Positions 23,651 to 31,495 of a DNA stretch of 36,991 nt are shown piece after piece. The stretch spans positions 1 through 36,991 of the forward strand of contig NZ_AJLJ01000082.1 in assembly GCF_000317245.1 (NCBI RefSeq), read 5' to 3'. The translations under genes and the position numbers were made by a program. A model generated the notes under the pieces. That model did no database searches and was not told the origin of the DNA. It saw only the letters and a list, made by a program, of their open reading frames with translations. Numbering within the stretch: the first letter of the stretch is position 1; each line of letters starts with the position of its first letter. Origin of the DNA: Fischerella muscicola SAG 1427-1 = PCC 73103. Lineage in GTDB: Bacteria > Cyanobacteriota > Cyanobacteriia > Cyanobacteriales > Nostocaceae.

Positions 23651-24145
23651 TTGAACGTTCTGGCTTTTTTTACTGTGGCAATCCAATCCACACGTGGTTT
23701 ATGGCGATTTGGACAAACTGTACTGGGGATTATTTTCCGTCATCCGATCCCTGGTACAAGTATTATTCCTATTTTACCCGATGGTCAAATAGTGCTAATC
23801 CGAAGGCGAGATAATGGCCGTTGGGCTTTACCTGGAGGCATGGTGGACTGGGGAGAAGATATACCTAATTCAGTCCGTCGAGAACTGATGGAAGAAACGG
23901 GATTAGAATTAGTTAGGATTAAGCGTTTAGTAGGAGTTTATTCTGCTCCAGACCGTGATCCAAGAATCCATTCTATTTGTATTGTAGTGGAAGCAGACGT
24001 ACAAGGAAAAATGGAGATTCAAGACACATTAGAAGTAATGGAAATCCAAGCTTTTCCTCTCGATTCTTTACCTCCACAGTATATGTCTCATGACCATAAT
24101 CGCCAATTAGAAGACTACTTAAAAGGTTTGACAACACTGGCATAA
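23651..24145 (+). CDS. Nudix hydrolase
   Basis: A 164-residue protein with a complete Nudix box G-x5-E-x7-R-E-U-x-E-E-x-G-U, seen as GMVDWGEDIPNSVRRELMEE followed by TGLEL (about 64-88). It should hydrolyse a nucleoside diphosphate linked to another group; the substrate is not predictable. SIIPILPDGQIVLIRRRDNG before the box is the usual first strand pair. The start is a TTG with no clear Shine-Dalgarno, an in-frame stop lies a few codons upstream, and a GTG at codon 9 is the alternative. An IR-containing heptamer array separates it from the following hydrolase gene. Confidence 0.88.
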   Translation: MNVLAFFTVAIQSTRGLWRFGQTVLGIIFRHPIPGTSIIPILPDGQIVLIRRRDNGRWALPGGMVDWGEDIPNSVRRELMEETGLELVRIKRLVGVYSAPDRDPRIHSICIVVEADVQGKMEIQDTLEVMEIQAFPLDSLPPQYMSHDHNRQLEDYLKGLTTLA

Positions 24146-24149
24146 TTTT

Positions 24150-24205
24150 GAGTGGTTAGTGGTTAGTAGTTAAAATTTTTCACTAACTACTATCTGCTAT
24201 CTACT
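24150..24205. repeat. GTGGTTA/GTAGTTA heptamers with inverted arm
   Basis: AGTGGTTAGTGGTTAGTAGTT is followed by an opposing CACTAACTACTA. TAGTAGTTA (24164-24172) and TAACTACTA (24184-24192) pair perfectly. The element lies between the Nudix and alpha/beta hydrolase genes. Confidence 0.75.
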
Positions 24206-24245
24206 ACCCATTTACAAATTTAAAACTTAAATTACTAAATTAAAC

Positions 24246-25055
24246 ATGAATAACTTATTTCGTAACTCTCGGAGAAAGCTGTCTCAAGGGTTATTATTCT
24301 GGCGTGAAGTTGGGGATGGAATACCTGTAGTTTTTTTACATGGTGCTTGGAATGATAGTAGTGAATGGGTTGCAGTGATGGAAATCCTTTCATTAGGTTT
24401 CCATTGTTTTGCACCAGATTTATTCGGCTTCGGTGAATCGGATTATCCTAATATTCACTACTCAATTGATTTGCAAGTAGAATGTCTGGCTGAGTTCTTA
24501 CAAGCTTTGAAATTAGAAAGAGTGTATTTAGTAGGTCATTCACTTGGTGGTTGGATTGCTGCAAGTTATGCTTTAAAGTATCCAGAACAAGTATATGGTT
24601 TAGTACTATTAGCACCAGAAGGTGTAGAAACTGAAGCATTAGACAAAAATTACAAAAGGTTCCAGAGTTTGATGAAACGTCCTCTGTGGATATTTAAAAT
24701 ATTAAGAATTATTCGTCCTTTGACTAAAGTTTTGGGCTTAGATACGCAAATAGAGCAGGATTGGCAACAACAACAATTAATGCTGCAAAATCCAACAGGT
24801 AGTGAGTTATTATTCTTGCGTCAATTACCAGAAATTCGTGCCGAATTAGTGCAAAATAAATTAGATTTCGTAACTGTTCCTGTTTTTATTTTACAGGGTG
24901 GCAAAGACTCTTCAGATGCTTTGGCTAAGAGTGATAGTTACGTAAAAATGATTCCACAAGCCCGTCTGAAAATCATTGATCATGTAGGAAAAAGTTTACC
25001 AGAAAAGTGTGCTGCGATTGTCGCTGGAGAGATTCGGGATTTTATTAAAGGATAA
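24246..25055 (+). CDS. Alpha/beta hydrolase
   Basis: A 269-residue alpha/beta-hydrolase fold protein. The oxyanion segment is VFLHGAWNDSSEW (about 29-41), followed by FAPDLFGFGESD (about 55-66), the nucleophile elbow VGHSLGGW (Ser at about 97), an acid region ILQGGKDSSDA (about 215-225) and a late His in IIDHVGKSLPE (about 238-248). Reaction and substrate are unknown; epoxide hydrolase, lipase, or C-C hydrolase-like activity are all possible for the family. There is no signal peptide. It has the same orientation as the Nudix gene and converges with coaX. Confidence 0.87.
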   Translation: MNNLFRNSRRKLSQGLLFWREVGDGIPVVFLHGAWNDSSEWVAVMEILSLGFHCFAPDLFGFGESDYPNIHYSIDLQVECLAEFLQALKLERVYLVGHSLGGWIAASYALKYPEQVYGLVLLAPEGVETEALDKNYKRFQSLMKRPLWIFKILRIIRPLTKVLGLDTQIEQDWQQQQLMLQNPTGSELLFLRQLPEIRAELVQNKLDFVTVPVFILQGGKDSSDALAKSDSYVKMIPQARLKIIDHVGKSLPEKCAAIVAGEIRDFIKG

Positions 25056-25101
25056 TAATTGATTGATGATAGTAGTAGTAGTTTGGACACTCATCTAATA
25101 A

Positions 25102-25899
25102 TTAACAACGAGCTACAATTTCTCGCATTCCCCAGAGTGCTATATTTGGTTCTACAATTATGTGTGCTGCTATCTGTGGTAAATAGGATTGTAGATAGTT
25201 AATTAAAAAAGTGCGATCGCCCCCAGTAATAGCAATCTTACTTTGGGGAAATAACTGCCACCAAGCCTCAACAAAATCTTTAATTCCAGCTAACAAGCTA
25301 TAAATCACCCCGCTTTGGATCGCCTCTGGAGTATTCACAGCAAACCTTTGCGGTAAATCTTCGGGTAATTCCACATTTGGTAATTGTCCAGTCTTTTGGT
25401 TAAGAGTCGCTATTTGCAAACCCAATCCTGGTAAAATCGCACCCCCAACAAGATTTTGATTCGCATCAGCACCAGTGAAAGTTAGTGCTGTACCCGCATC
25501 TATTACTAATATAGGAAAACTCCAAGTTACCCCCGCACCCCATAACGCCAAAGCCCGATCTATTCCTAAAGTAGGATACATACCTTCGAGGGGTATTTCA
25601 TCTATAGTAATAATACGTACATTTGGGTAAGTTAACCATAATGCTGTTTGACTAGGAACTACCGAGGTAAGGAGGAGGGGAATGGGGACTTCGGGAGTAT
25701 GGAGGGTATGGAGGTTTTGGGGAGTCAGAGAAAGACTGTTGAGTATTTCGTTAAGGTTTCGACATTGAGATAATTCATATACGAACGACTTAGGAAGACG
25801 TTCTGTATTCCAGGTATGGCAAAGTTTTTTACCTTCAAACCAACCCCAGTGCAAGCGGGAATTACCAATTATTAAAGCTAACCAAATTTCTAAGTACAT
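25102..25899 (-). CDS. coaX: Type III pantothenate kinase CoaX
   Basis: A 265-residue ASKHA-fold kinase that phosphorylates pantothenate in the first step of coenzyme A synthesis. The N-terminal phosphate motif appears as [14 protein letters not shown] (about 8-21), with the cyanobacterial variant of Dx[15 protein letters not shown] (about 111-122) and the central [14 protein letters not shown] (about 129-142) with [11 protein letters not shown] (about 149-159) are the characteristic active-site segments. [14 protein letters not shown] near the end binds ATP. It is cytosolic and works as a dimer. It is a single gene with the usual family length, convergent with the alpha/beta hydrolase. Confidence 0.93.
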   Translation of the reverse strand: MYLEIWLALIIGNSRLHWGWFEGKKLCHTWNTERLPKSFVYELSQCRNLNEILNSLSLTPQNLHTLHTPEVPIPLLLTSVVPSQTALWLTYPNVRIITIDEIPLEGMYPTLGIDRALALWGAGVTWSFPILVIDAGTALTFTGADANQNLVGGAILPGLGLQIATLNQKTGQLPNVELPEDLPQRFAVNTPEAIQSGVIYSLLAGIKDFVEAWWQLFPQSKIAITGGDRTFLINYLQSYLPQIAAHIIVEPNIALWGMREIVARC

Positions 25900-26258
25900 C
25901 TACGCAAGAATTTTCCTAAAATTTCTTAGTAATGCCAGAAAGAAACCAATCGCAATACAATCTTTGTTGATGGCACTTTCAATCTTGTTAAATTCATGAT
26001 AGAAGACTAGAGTTATACATTTCTTCTATCTAAGGTTACTTAATTAAGTGACAAGAGATTCTAACCATCTTCAGTAGACAACGCCCAAAATTTTGAATTT
26101 TAGCCAGTAATGAACTCCTGATCACTTCTTTTTTTGGTGCAAATTTATACTTTTAGCTTTTTTAACTAATCTATAAAATATTTAATAAATATTTACAATA
26201 ACCTCGTGTCAGAATATAACATAGAGGAAAAAATACTCATTCGCTATGGAGGGCAGTT
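25900..26258. other. Divergent intergenic region between coaX and flv3
   Basis: About 360 AT-rich bases holding the promoters of both flanking genes. A perfect palindrome ACTTAATTAAGT is at 26038-26049. GGAGG at 26248-26252 is the flv3 ribosome binding site. I see no coding frame, and no promoter elements that I would stand behind. Confidence 0.6.
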
Positions 26259-27977
26259 ATGGTAGCACTTGCCGAAAACCCGAAAAAAAGACTGACCATC
26301 CAGGTCACTGATATTGCACTGGACACAACAGCTATTCGTTCTCTGGACTGGGATCGCGATCGCTTCGATATTGAATTCGGTCTGCAAAACGGTACTACCT
26401 ATAATTCGTTTATCATACGCGGTGAGCAAATAGCTTTAGTCGATACCTCTCACGAAAAGTTTCGCCAGCTATATTTAGATACCCTCAAAAATCAAATAAA
26501 CCCAGAAAACATTAACTATTTAATTATCAGTCATACCGAGCCAGATCACAGTGGTTTAGTTAAAGATGTTCTGCAACTAGCTCCAGATATCACCGTTGTT
26601 GGTTCCAAGGTGGCGATTCAGTTTTTGGAAGACTTGGTACATCAACCCTTCAAACGGCGGATTGTGAAAAATGGCGATCGCTTAGATTTAGGTAATGGTC
26701 ACGAATTAGAATTTGTGATTGCCCCGAACTTACACTGGCCTGACACTATCTTCACCTACGACCACAAAACTCAAATTCTCTTTACATGCGATGCTTTTGG
26801 GTTGCATTATTGTTCGGACGCCACATTTGACGAAGATTTAGAAGCCATATCCCCAGATTTTGAATTTTACTATGAATGCTTAATGGCTCCTAATGCCCGG
26901 TCGGTGCTGTCCGCCCTCAAGCGCATGGGCGAACTAGAAAAAATTGGTATGATTGCCACAGGTCACGGGCCGCTACTTTCGCACAACGTTGAAGAACTCA
27001 CCGGACGCTACCGCACTTGGAGTCAATCTCAAACCAAATCAGAAACCACAGTTGGTATATTTTACGTTTCTGGTTATGGTTGGAGCGATCGCCTAGCACA
27101 AGCTGTTGCTAATGGTATCACCAAAACAGGTGTAGCAGTGGAACTTTTGGATCTCAAGTCAGCAGACTTGCAAGAACTCCAAGAACTCGTCGGTCGATGT
27201 GCAGGAATCGTTGTGGGGACACCGCCAGTATCTAACGCAGCAGCACAAACTGCCCTCAGTGCTGTTTTAGGTGCTGTAAAAGAAAAACAAGCTGTGGGGA
27301 TTTTTGAAACAGGTGGTGGCGATGATGAACCAATAGATCCACTGGCGAGTAAATTCCGGGATTTGGGTTTAAAATTTGCTTTCCCAGCGATTCGGATGAA
27401 AGAAACACCCACAGAAAATACCTACAAGCTGTTGGAAGAATCAGGAACAGATTTAGGCCAATGGGTGACACGCGATAAAAGCATTAAAGCCATGAAATCC
27501 CTGGGCGCAGACTTAGATAAAGCCCTGGGTAGAATTAGCGGTGGACTATATATCATTACTGCCCAAAAAGGCGATGTTAAAAGTGCGATGCTAGCATCTT
27601 GGGTTAGCCAAGCTAGCTTCAAACCCTTGGGAATATCAATTGCGGTGGCAAAAGATCGGGCGATCGAATCACTGATGCAAGTGGGTGATAAATTTGTGTT
27701 GAATGTCCTGGAAGAAGGTAATTACCAGAGTTTAATGAAACACTTCCTCAAACGTTTTGCTCCTGGTGCAGATCGTTTTGAAGGAGTTAGAACTCAGCCA
27801 GCGCAAAACGGTACACCAATCCTCACTGACGCCTTGGCATATATGGAGTGTGAAGTTACCAGTAGGATGGACTGCGGTGATCACTGGATTGTCTACAGTA
27901 CAGTTGATGCGGGACGGGTAAGTAAACCAGAAGCATTGACAGCTGTACACCATCGCAAAGTTGGAAATCATTACTAA
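26259..27977 (+). CDS. flv3: Flavodiiron protein Flv3-type (canonical diiron ligands)
   Basis: A 572-residue cyanobacterial class C flavodiiron protein: a metallo-beta-lactamase-like diiron domain (about 1-260), flavodoxin domain (about 265-405) and C-terminal flavin reductase domain (about 430-572). The diiron ligands are intact: SHTEPDHSG (about 90-98), LHWPD (His at about 148), CDAFGLH and GHGPLL. It reduces O2 to water with electrons from photosystem I, through NAD(P)H or ferredoxin, usually as a pair with Flv1. A strong GGAGG precedes the ATG. Flv3 and Flv1 sit in tandem, 117 bp apart. Whether this is the vegetative (Flv3A) or the heterocyst (Flv3B) paralog cannot be settled; nearness to the cph genes hints at the A type. 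Confidence 0.92.
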   Translation: MVALAENPKKRLTIQVTDIALDTTAIRSLDWDRDRFDIEFGLQNGTTYNSFIIRGEQIALVDTSHEKFRQLYLDTLKNQINPENINYLIISHTEPDHSGLVKDVLQLAPDITVVGSKVAIQFLEDLVHQPFKRRIVKNGDRLDLGNGHELEFVIAPNLHWPDTIFTYDHKTQILFTCDAFGLHYCSDATFDEDLEAISPDFEFYYECLMAPNARSVLSALKRMGELEKIGMIATGHGPLLSHNVEELTGRYRTWSQSQTKSETTVGIFYVSGYGWSDRLAQAVANGITKTGVAVELLDLKSADLQELQELVGRCAGIVVGTPPVSNAAAQTALSAVLGAVKEKQAVGIFETGGGDDEPIDPLASKFRDLGLKFAFPAIRMKETPTENTYKLLEESGTDLGQWVTRDKSIKAMKSLGADLDKALGRISGGLYIITAQKGDVKSAMLASWVSQASFKPLGISIAVAKDRAIESLMQVGDKFVLNVLEEGNYQSLMKHFLKRFAPGADRFEGVRTQPAQNGTPILTDALAYMECEVTSRMDCGDHWIVYSTVDAGRVSKPEALTAVHHRKVGNHY

Positions 27978-28080
27978 AAGGGATCGGGGACAAAACAAGT
28001 CAAAAGTCAAAAGTCAAAAGTCAAAATTAAGAACTTTTGACTTGTTTGCCCAATGCCCAATGCCCAATGCCCGATCCCTT
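27978..28080. repeat. Nested palindrome built of heptamer repeats between flv3 and flv1
   Basis: An outer 11-bp inverted repeat AAGGGATCGGG (27978-27988) / CCCGATCCCTT (28070-28080) encloses an inner 14-bp inverted repeat AAACAAGTCAAAAG (27993-28006) / CTTTTGACTTGTTT (28034-28047). Between lie TCAAAAG heptamers on the left arm and CCCAATG heptamers on the right arm. It begins at the first base after the flv3 stop and ends 14 bases before the flv1 ATG. Confidence 0.95.
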
Positions 28081-28094
28081 ACCCCTAAAAAACT

Positions 28095-29804
28095 ATGACA
28101 TCCACAAAACCTCGTGACGTTCAAATTCTCCCGATCGCAACAGACACAACAATATTGCGATCGCGCAGTTGGACTCGTCTGAGATTTGAAATTGAATACG
28201 CCCTTGCTAAGGGTACAACTGCGAATTCTTATTTAATTCAAGGGGATAAAATTGCCCTGATTGATCCACCTGGAGAAACATTTACGGAAATTTATTTAGA
28301 TGCACTCCAAAAACGCTTTGATTTAAAAAAAATTGATTATGTAATTCTCGGTCATGTCAACCCAAATCGCGCTGCTACTCTCAAAGTTTTGCTGGAACAT
28401 GCACCGCAGATAACTTTCGTTTGTTCTAATCCAGGGGCGATTAATTTACGCGGCGCATTAGAAAATCCTGATTTGCCGATTCTGGTTAAACGTGGGGAAG
28501 AAACCCTCGATTTAGGCAAAGGTCATCATTTGGAATTTATTCCCACACCTAACCCCCGCTACCCTGATCAACTCTGCACTTATGATCCTCAAACGGAAAT
28601 TTTATACACAGATAAGCTATTTGGGGCGCATATCTGCGGCGATCAGGTATTTGATGAAGGTTGGCAAGCTTTTCTAGAAGACAGGCGCTATTATTTTGAG
28701 TGTCTCATGGCTCCCCATGCGCGTCAAATCGAAACCACATTGGAAAAACTTGCCGATTTGCAGGTGAGAATGTACGCACCTAATCACGGGCCTTTGGTGC
28801 GTTATGGCTTAATTGATCTAACTAAAGCCTATCGAGAATGGAGTCAGCAACAGACATCTTTAGATACTACAGTGGCATTAATTTATGCTTCTGCTTACGG
28901 AAATACCGCAACATTAGCGCAGGCGATCGCCCACGGAATCACGAAAGCCGGTGTTAGGGTTGAATCTATTAACTGTGAAGTTGCTGAACCTGGTGAAATT
29001 CAAGCTGCTGTTGAGAAAGCAGCAGGCTTTATCATTGGTTCTCCTACCCTTGGTGGACACGCACCTACACCAGTGCAGACTGCTTTAGGTATTGTGCTTT
29101 CCACGGCTGCCAAAACCAAACTCGCAGGTGTGTTTGGTTCTTACGGTTGGAGTGGTGAAGCTATTGATCTAATTGAAGGTAAACTTAAAGATGCTGGTTA
29201 TCAGTTTGGCTTTGAACCTATCCGAGTTAAATTCAAACCTAACGATGTTACTTTGCAAACTTGTGAAGAAGCGGGAACAGACTTTGCCCAAGCATTGAAA
29301 AAAGCCAAAAAAGTACGTACTCCCAGCCAACCTGCTACCAGTGTAGAACAAGCTGTCGGGCGAGTCATTGGTTCTTTGTGTGTAATTACAGCTAAACAGG
29401 GTGATATCTCTAGCGCTATGTTAGCCTCTTGGGTATCTCAAGCTAGCTTTAATCCTCCCGGTTTTACGGTTGCTGTCGCCAAAGATCGGGCAGTTGAACC
29501 ATTGACACACTCTGGTAACAAATTTGTCCTTAATATTCTGAAAGAAGGGAAGCACATAGGGTTAATGAAACACTTCCTGAAACCCTTTGGCCCAGCGCAA
29601 GATCGTTTTGAGGGTGTTGCTACTACAGAAGCCGGGAATGGTAATCCCATCCTTACAGATGCGTTAGCTTACCTCGAATGTACCGTAGAAACTCGGTTGG
29701 AAGCAGGCGACCACTGGCTAGTCTATGCGACTGTAGATAATGGTCAGGTTCTAGACGATGGTGTTACTGCTGTGCATCATCGCAAGTCTGGAAATCATTA
29801 TTAG
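28095..29804 (+). CDS. flv1: Flavodiiron protein Flv1-type (non-canonical diiron site)
   Basis: A 569-residue partner of the preceding flavodiiron protein with the same three domains. The diiron-site motif reads GHVNPNRAA (about 85-93) instead of H-x-E-x-D-H, and the later His of LHWPD is replaced (PRYPD, about 154). Thus Glu, Asp and two His ligands are gone, while CTYDP...YTDKLFGAHICGD and NHGPLV remain. This loss is known for cyanobacterial Flv1 and Flv2, which work with Flv3 and Flv4. The flavodoxin part begins near LIYASAYGNTATLAQA, and the reductase part at VGRVIGSLCVITAKQGD. It is probably co-transcribed with flv3 unless the palindrome between them interferes. Confidence 0.92.
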   Translation: MTSTKPRDVQILPIATDTTILRSRSWTRLRFEIEYALAKGTTANSYLIQGDKIALIDPPGETFTEIYLDALQKRFDLKKIDYVILGHVNPNRAATLKVLLEHAPQITFVCSNPGAINLRGALENPDLPILVKRGEETLDLGKGHHLEFIPTPNPRYPDQLCTYDPQTEILYTDKLFGAHICGDQVFDEGWQAFLEDRRYYFECLMAPHARQIETTLEKLADLQVRMYAPNHGPLVRYGLIDLTKAYREWSQQQTSLDTTVALIYASAYGNTATLAQAIAHGITKAGVRVESINCEVAEPGEIQAAVEKAAGFIIGSPTLGGHAPTPVQTALGIVLSTAAKTKLAGVFGSYGWSGEAIDLIEGKLKDAGYQFGFEPIRVKFKPNDVTLQTCEEAGTDFAQALKKAKKVRTPSQPATSVEQAVGRVIGSLCVITAKQGDISSAMLASWVSQASFNPPGFTVAVAKDRAVEPLTHSGNKFVLNILKEGKHIGLMKHFLKPFGPAQDRFEGVATTEAGNGNPILTDALAYLECTVETRLEAGDHWLVYATVDNGQVLDDGVTAVHHRKSGNHY

Positions 29805-29836
29805 ATTCAGTACACCTTTGCGTAAAATCATAGCAT

Positions 29837-29883
29837 ATTTAAACGCAGAGGAGCGCTGACTCTGCGTCCCTTTGCGTTTAAAT
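29837..29883. terminator. Two overlapping alternative hairpins after flv1
   Basis: ATTTAAACGCA (29837-29847) can pair with TGCGTTTAAAT (29873-29883), and ACGCAGAG (29843-29850) with CTCTGCGT (29860-29867). Both are perfect and share ACGCA, so they exclude each other. The element lies between the convergent stops of flv1 and the lyase gene and can act as a terminator in both directions. ACGCAGAG-type repeats are common in Nostoc-like genomes. Confidence 0.65.
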
Positions 29884-29911
29884 AAAGCTACGAATTAATG
29901 CAAAGTCTTAC

Positions 29912-30448
29912 TTAAATACGTTTTTCTAAATATTGACCAATCATTAACTGTTCACCCGCACGGGAAATTATAGATTGGCGTGTGCGGTACTTGCTGCCGA
30001 CTAGCTTTAATTCTTCTTCAAATACGGAATTATTGTACTCTGTTCGCAAACATAAGGTTGTGGGGTTGGGGAAATAATACTGGGCTGTCACTGGCTTGCT
30101 TGTAGCGAAACCGCGATCGCGATATAGTGTGTTGCCTAAAGCCCCAAATAAAGTTGTTCCCTTTGATTCTTTTCTTCCTGAAATCGAATTAGTGCTTTCC
30201 CATATGACTTCAGCACCACAGGTTAGGTTTGCTGTATCAGGCAAGCCGTGCATTTCCGCTAGCTTACGTAATTTTTCGCATTTGTACTCCAAAAATTTGA
30301 TCGTAATTACACTTACCATTTCTTTGGTTGTTCCCTCTGGCAGAGTGTAATAGCGGCGTTCTGAGTGCCATTGACCTACAGATGATTGAAAAAATTCCGC
30401 AAGCAGAGATTCATCGGTGGTTTGTAAAATTTGTAGTGGTGATGTCAC
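29912..30448 (-). CDS. CpcS/CpeS-family phycobiliprotein lyase (putative)
   Basis: A 178-residue protein of the CpcS/CpeS lipocalin-like family, which attaches phycocyanobilin or related bilins to conserved cysteines of phycobiliproteins. The start, LLAEFFQSSVGQWHSERRYY (about 14-33), is the family hallmark (FF..S.G.W.S.R). A later GAEVIWESTN block, AQYYFPNPTTLCLRTEYN and the terminal RTRQSIISRAGEQLMIGQYL match the beta-barrel and its end. It is somewhat divergent from the best studied CpcS and CpcU sequences, so the target protein and site cannot be named. No phycobilisome genes are nearby. The gene converges with flv1; the upstream 1-kb region contains its promoter. Confidence 0.72.
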   Translation of the reverse strand: MTSPLQILQTTDESLLAEFFQSSVGQWHSERRYYTLPEGTTKEMVSVITIKFLEYKCEKLRKLAEMHGLPDTANLTCGAEVIWESTNSISGRKESKGTTLFGALGNTLYRDRGFATSKPVTAQYYFPNPTTLCLRTEYNNSVFEEELKLVGSKYRTRQSIISRAGEQLMIGQYLEKRI

Positions 30449-30853
30449 GGTTAGCCTTCCTCGCGCCCAGTTAATTTAAGTAGGTGATATAAGGACATAC
30501 ATAATCTGTGTCCTGTTTTTCAAATTATTTACTTTTTTTAATATAAACTAAAAGTGTGAAGAGTTATTGATAGAGTTGCTACAACTCTAGAAAAACATTT
30601 ACTTTCCAAAAGATAATTACCAAACTAGGCAAAAGTAAAAAGTCAAAAATCACTCATCAAGGAAAAAGAAAATATTGGGTTTGTACATGTAGTTTTGCCA
30701 CAGGCTAGCCCCTACATTTTATTTATGGGGATTCTCTTTTTACTTAGAAAGGTTAATTAGATAAAATATATAAACTTACTCCTATCTTTAGTTTGTTGAG
30801 TTTAGAGGTAGGATTTGTAGATCTAGCATTCCTAAATCATTTGCTAAATCATT

Positions 30854-30917
30854 TGTGAGAGACAAGATCGCCGACTTCTGCTGAGAAGTGGGGTATCTGG
30901 GCTTTGCGATTCTCACA
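30854..30917. repeat. Nested stem-loop, dispersed-repeat-like
   Basis: Outer arms TGTGAGA (30854-30860) and TCTCACA (30911-30917) enclose an inner imperfect stem in which GATCGCCGACTTCT pairs with AGAAGTGGGGTATC at 11 of 14 positions around a GCTG loop. The core CGACTTCT...AGAAGT resembles palindromic repeats common in cyanobacterial intergenic DNA (from memory). Confidence 0.7.
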
Positions 30918-30957
30918 GATCATATAGGGTTGCTATATAAATTTTTCATTGTAAAAG

Positions 30958-30973
30958 CATGACTTAAGTCATG
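30958..30973. promoter_or_regulatory. Perfect 16-bp palindrome, possible operator
   Basis: CATGACTTAAGTCATG reads the same on both strands. It lies in the region that must carry the promoters of the efflux pair and of the lyase gene. Perfect palindromes of this size are typical dimeric repressor sites, but no regulator gene is adjacent, and no known cyanobacterial box matches with confidence. Confidence 0.4.
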
Positions 30974-31495
30974 GGTGTATACATGACTTTCTTCTCATGT
31001 ACTTACTAAGTATCGTTTATATGATAGAGAAAAAAATTACAAAAAATACTTAGATAAATGTTATTTTTACTCTCCAAGAGCATCTCTAATTGCGAGAGAA
31101 ATGTGTGCTATGGCTCAAAAAAGGATTATTGTACTGAATACCTAATCTCTGGGCTAAAAAAACTATAGAAAGGATTGATGGCCTCAGTTTTTAGTCTTAT
31201 ACCTTTAAGTAGAGACAAGTTAAATCATAAATATTTATACTGTATTAATAATTGTATCAGGTAGATGAAATTTTACTGTTTTTGTAATAATTACATCTTC
31301 ATTTGATATTTTTTCTCAGTATTAAGTGATTGAGTATACACAAAATTTGGCATTAATGACGAAATGAAAGTGCAACTTTTATTTTTATTTCAAGGGTATT
31401 TTCCTTGATTTATGCAGCTTCAGTCAAATTTATAACATCTATAGTTATCGGCGGCTGTGATTAGGCAAAAACCGCCTCAGTAGGAGCCAAACATA

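Larger units (their letters stand above)
30449..31495. other. 1-kb gene-free region between lyase and efflux genes
   Basis: Mostly AT-rich, with no credible frame. It holds a nested stem-loop (30854-30917) and a perfect 16-bp palindrome (30958-30973), both listed separately, and the efflux operon leader. The last 50 bases carry GGCGG / CCGCC (31450-31454 / 31472-31476) and AGGAG before the ATG at 31496. Confidence 0.6.
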
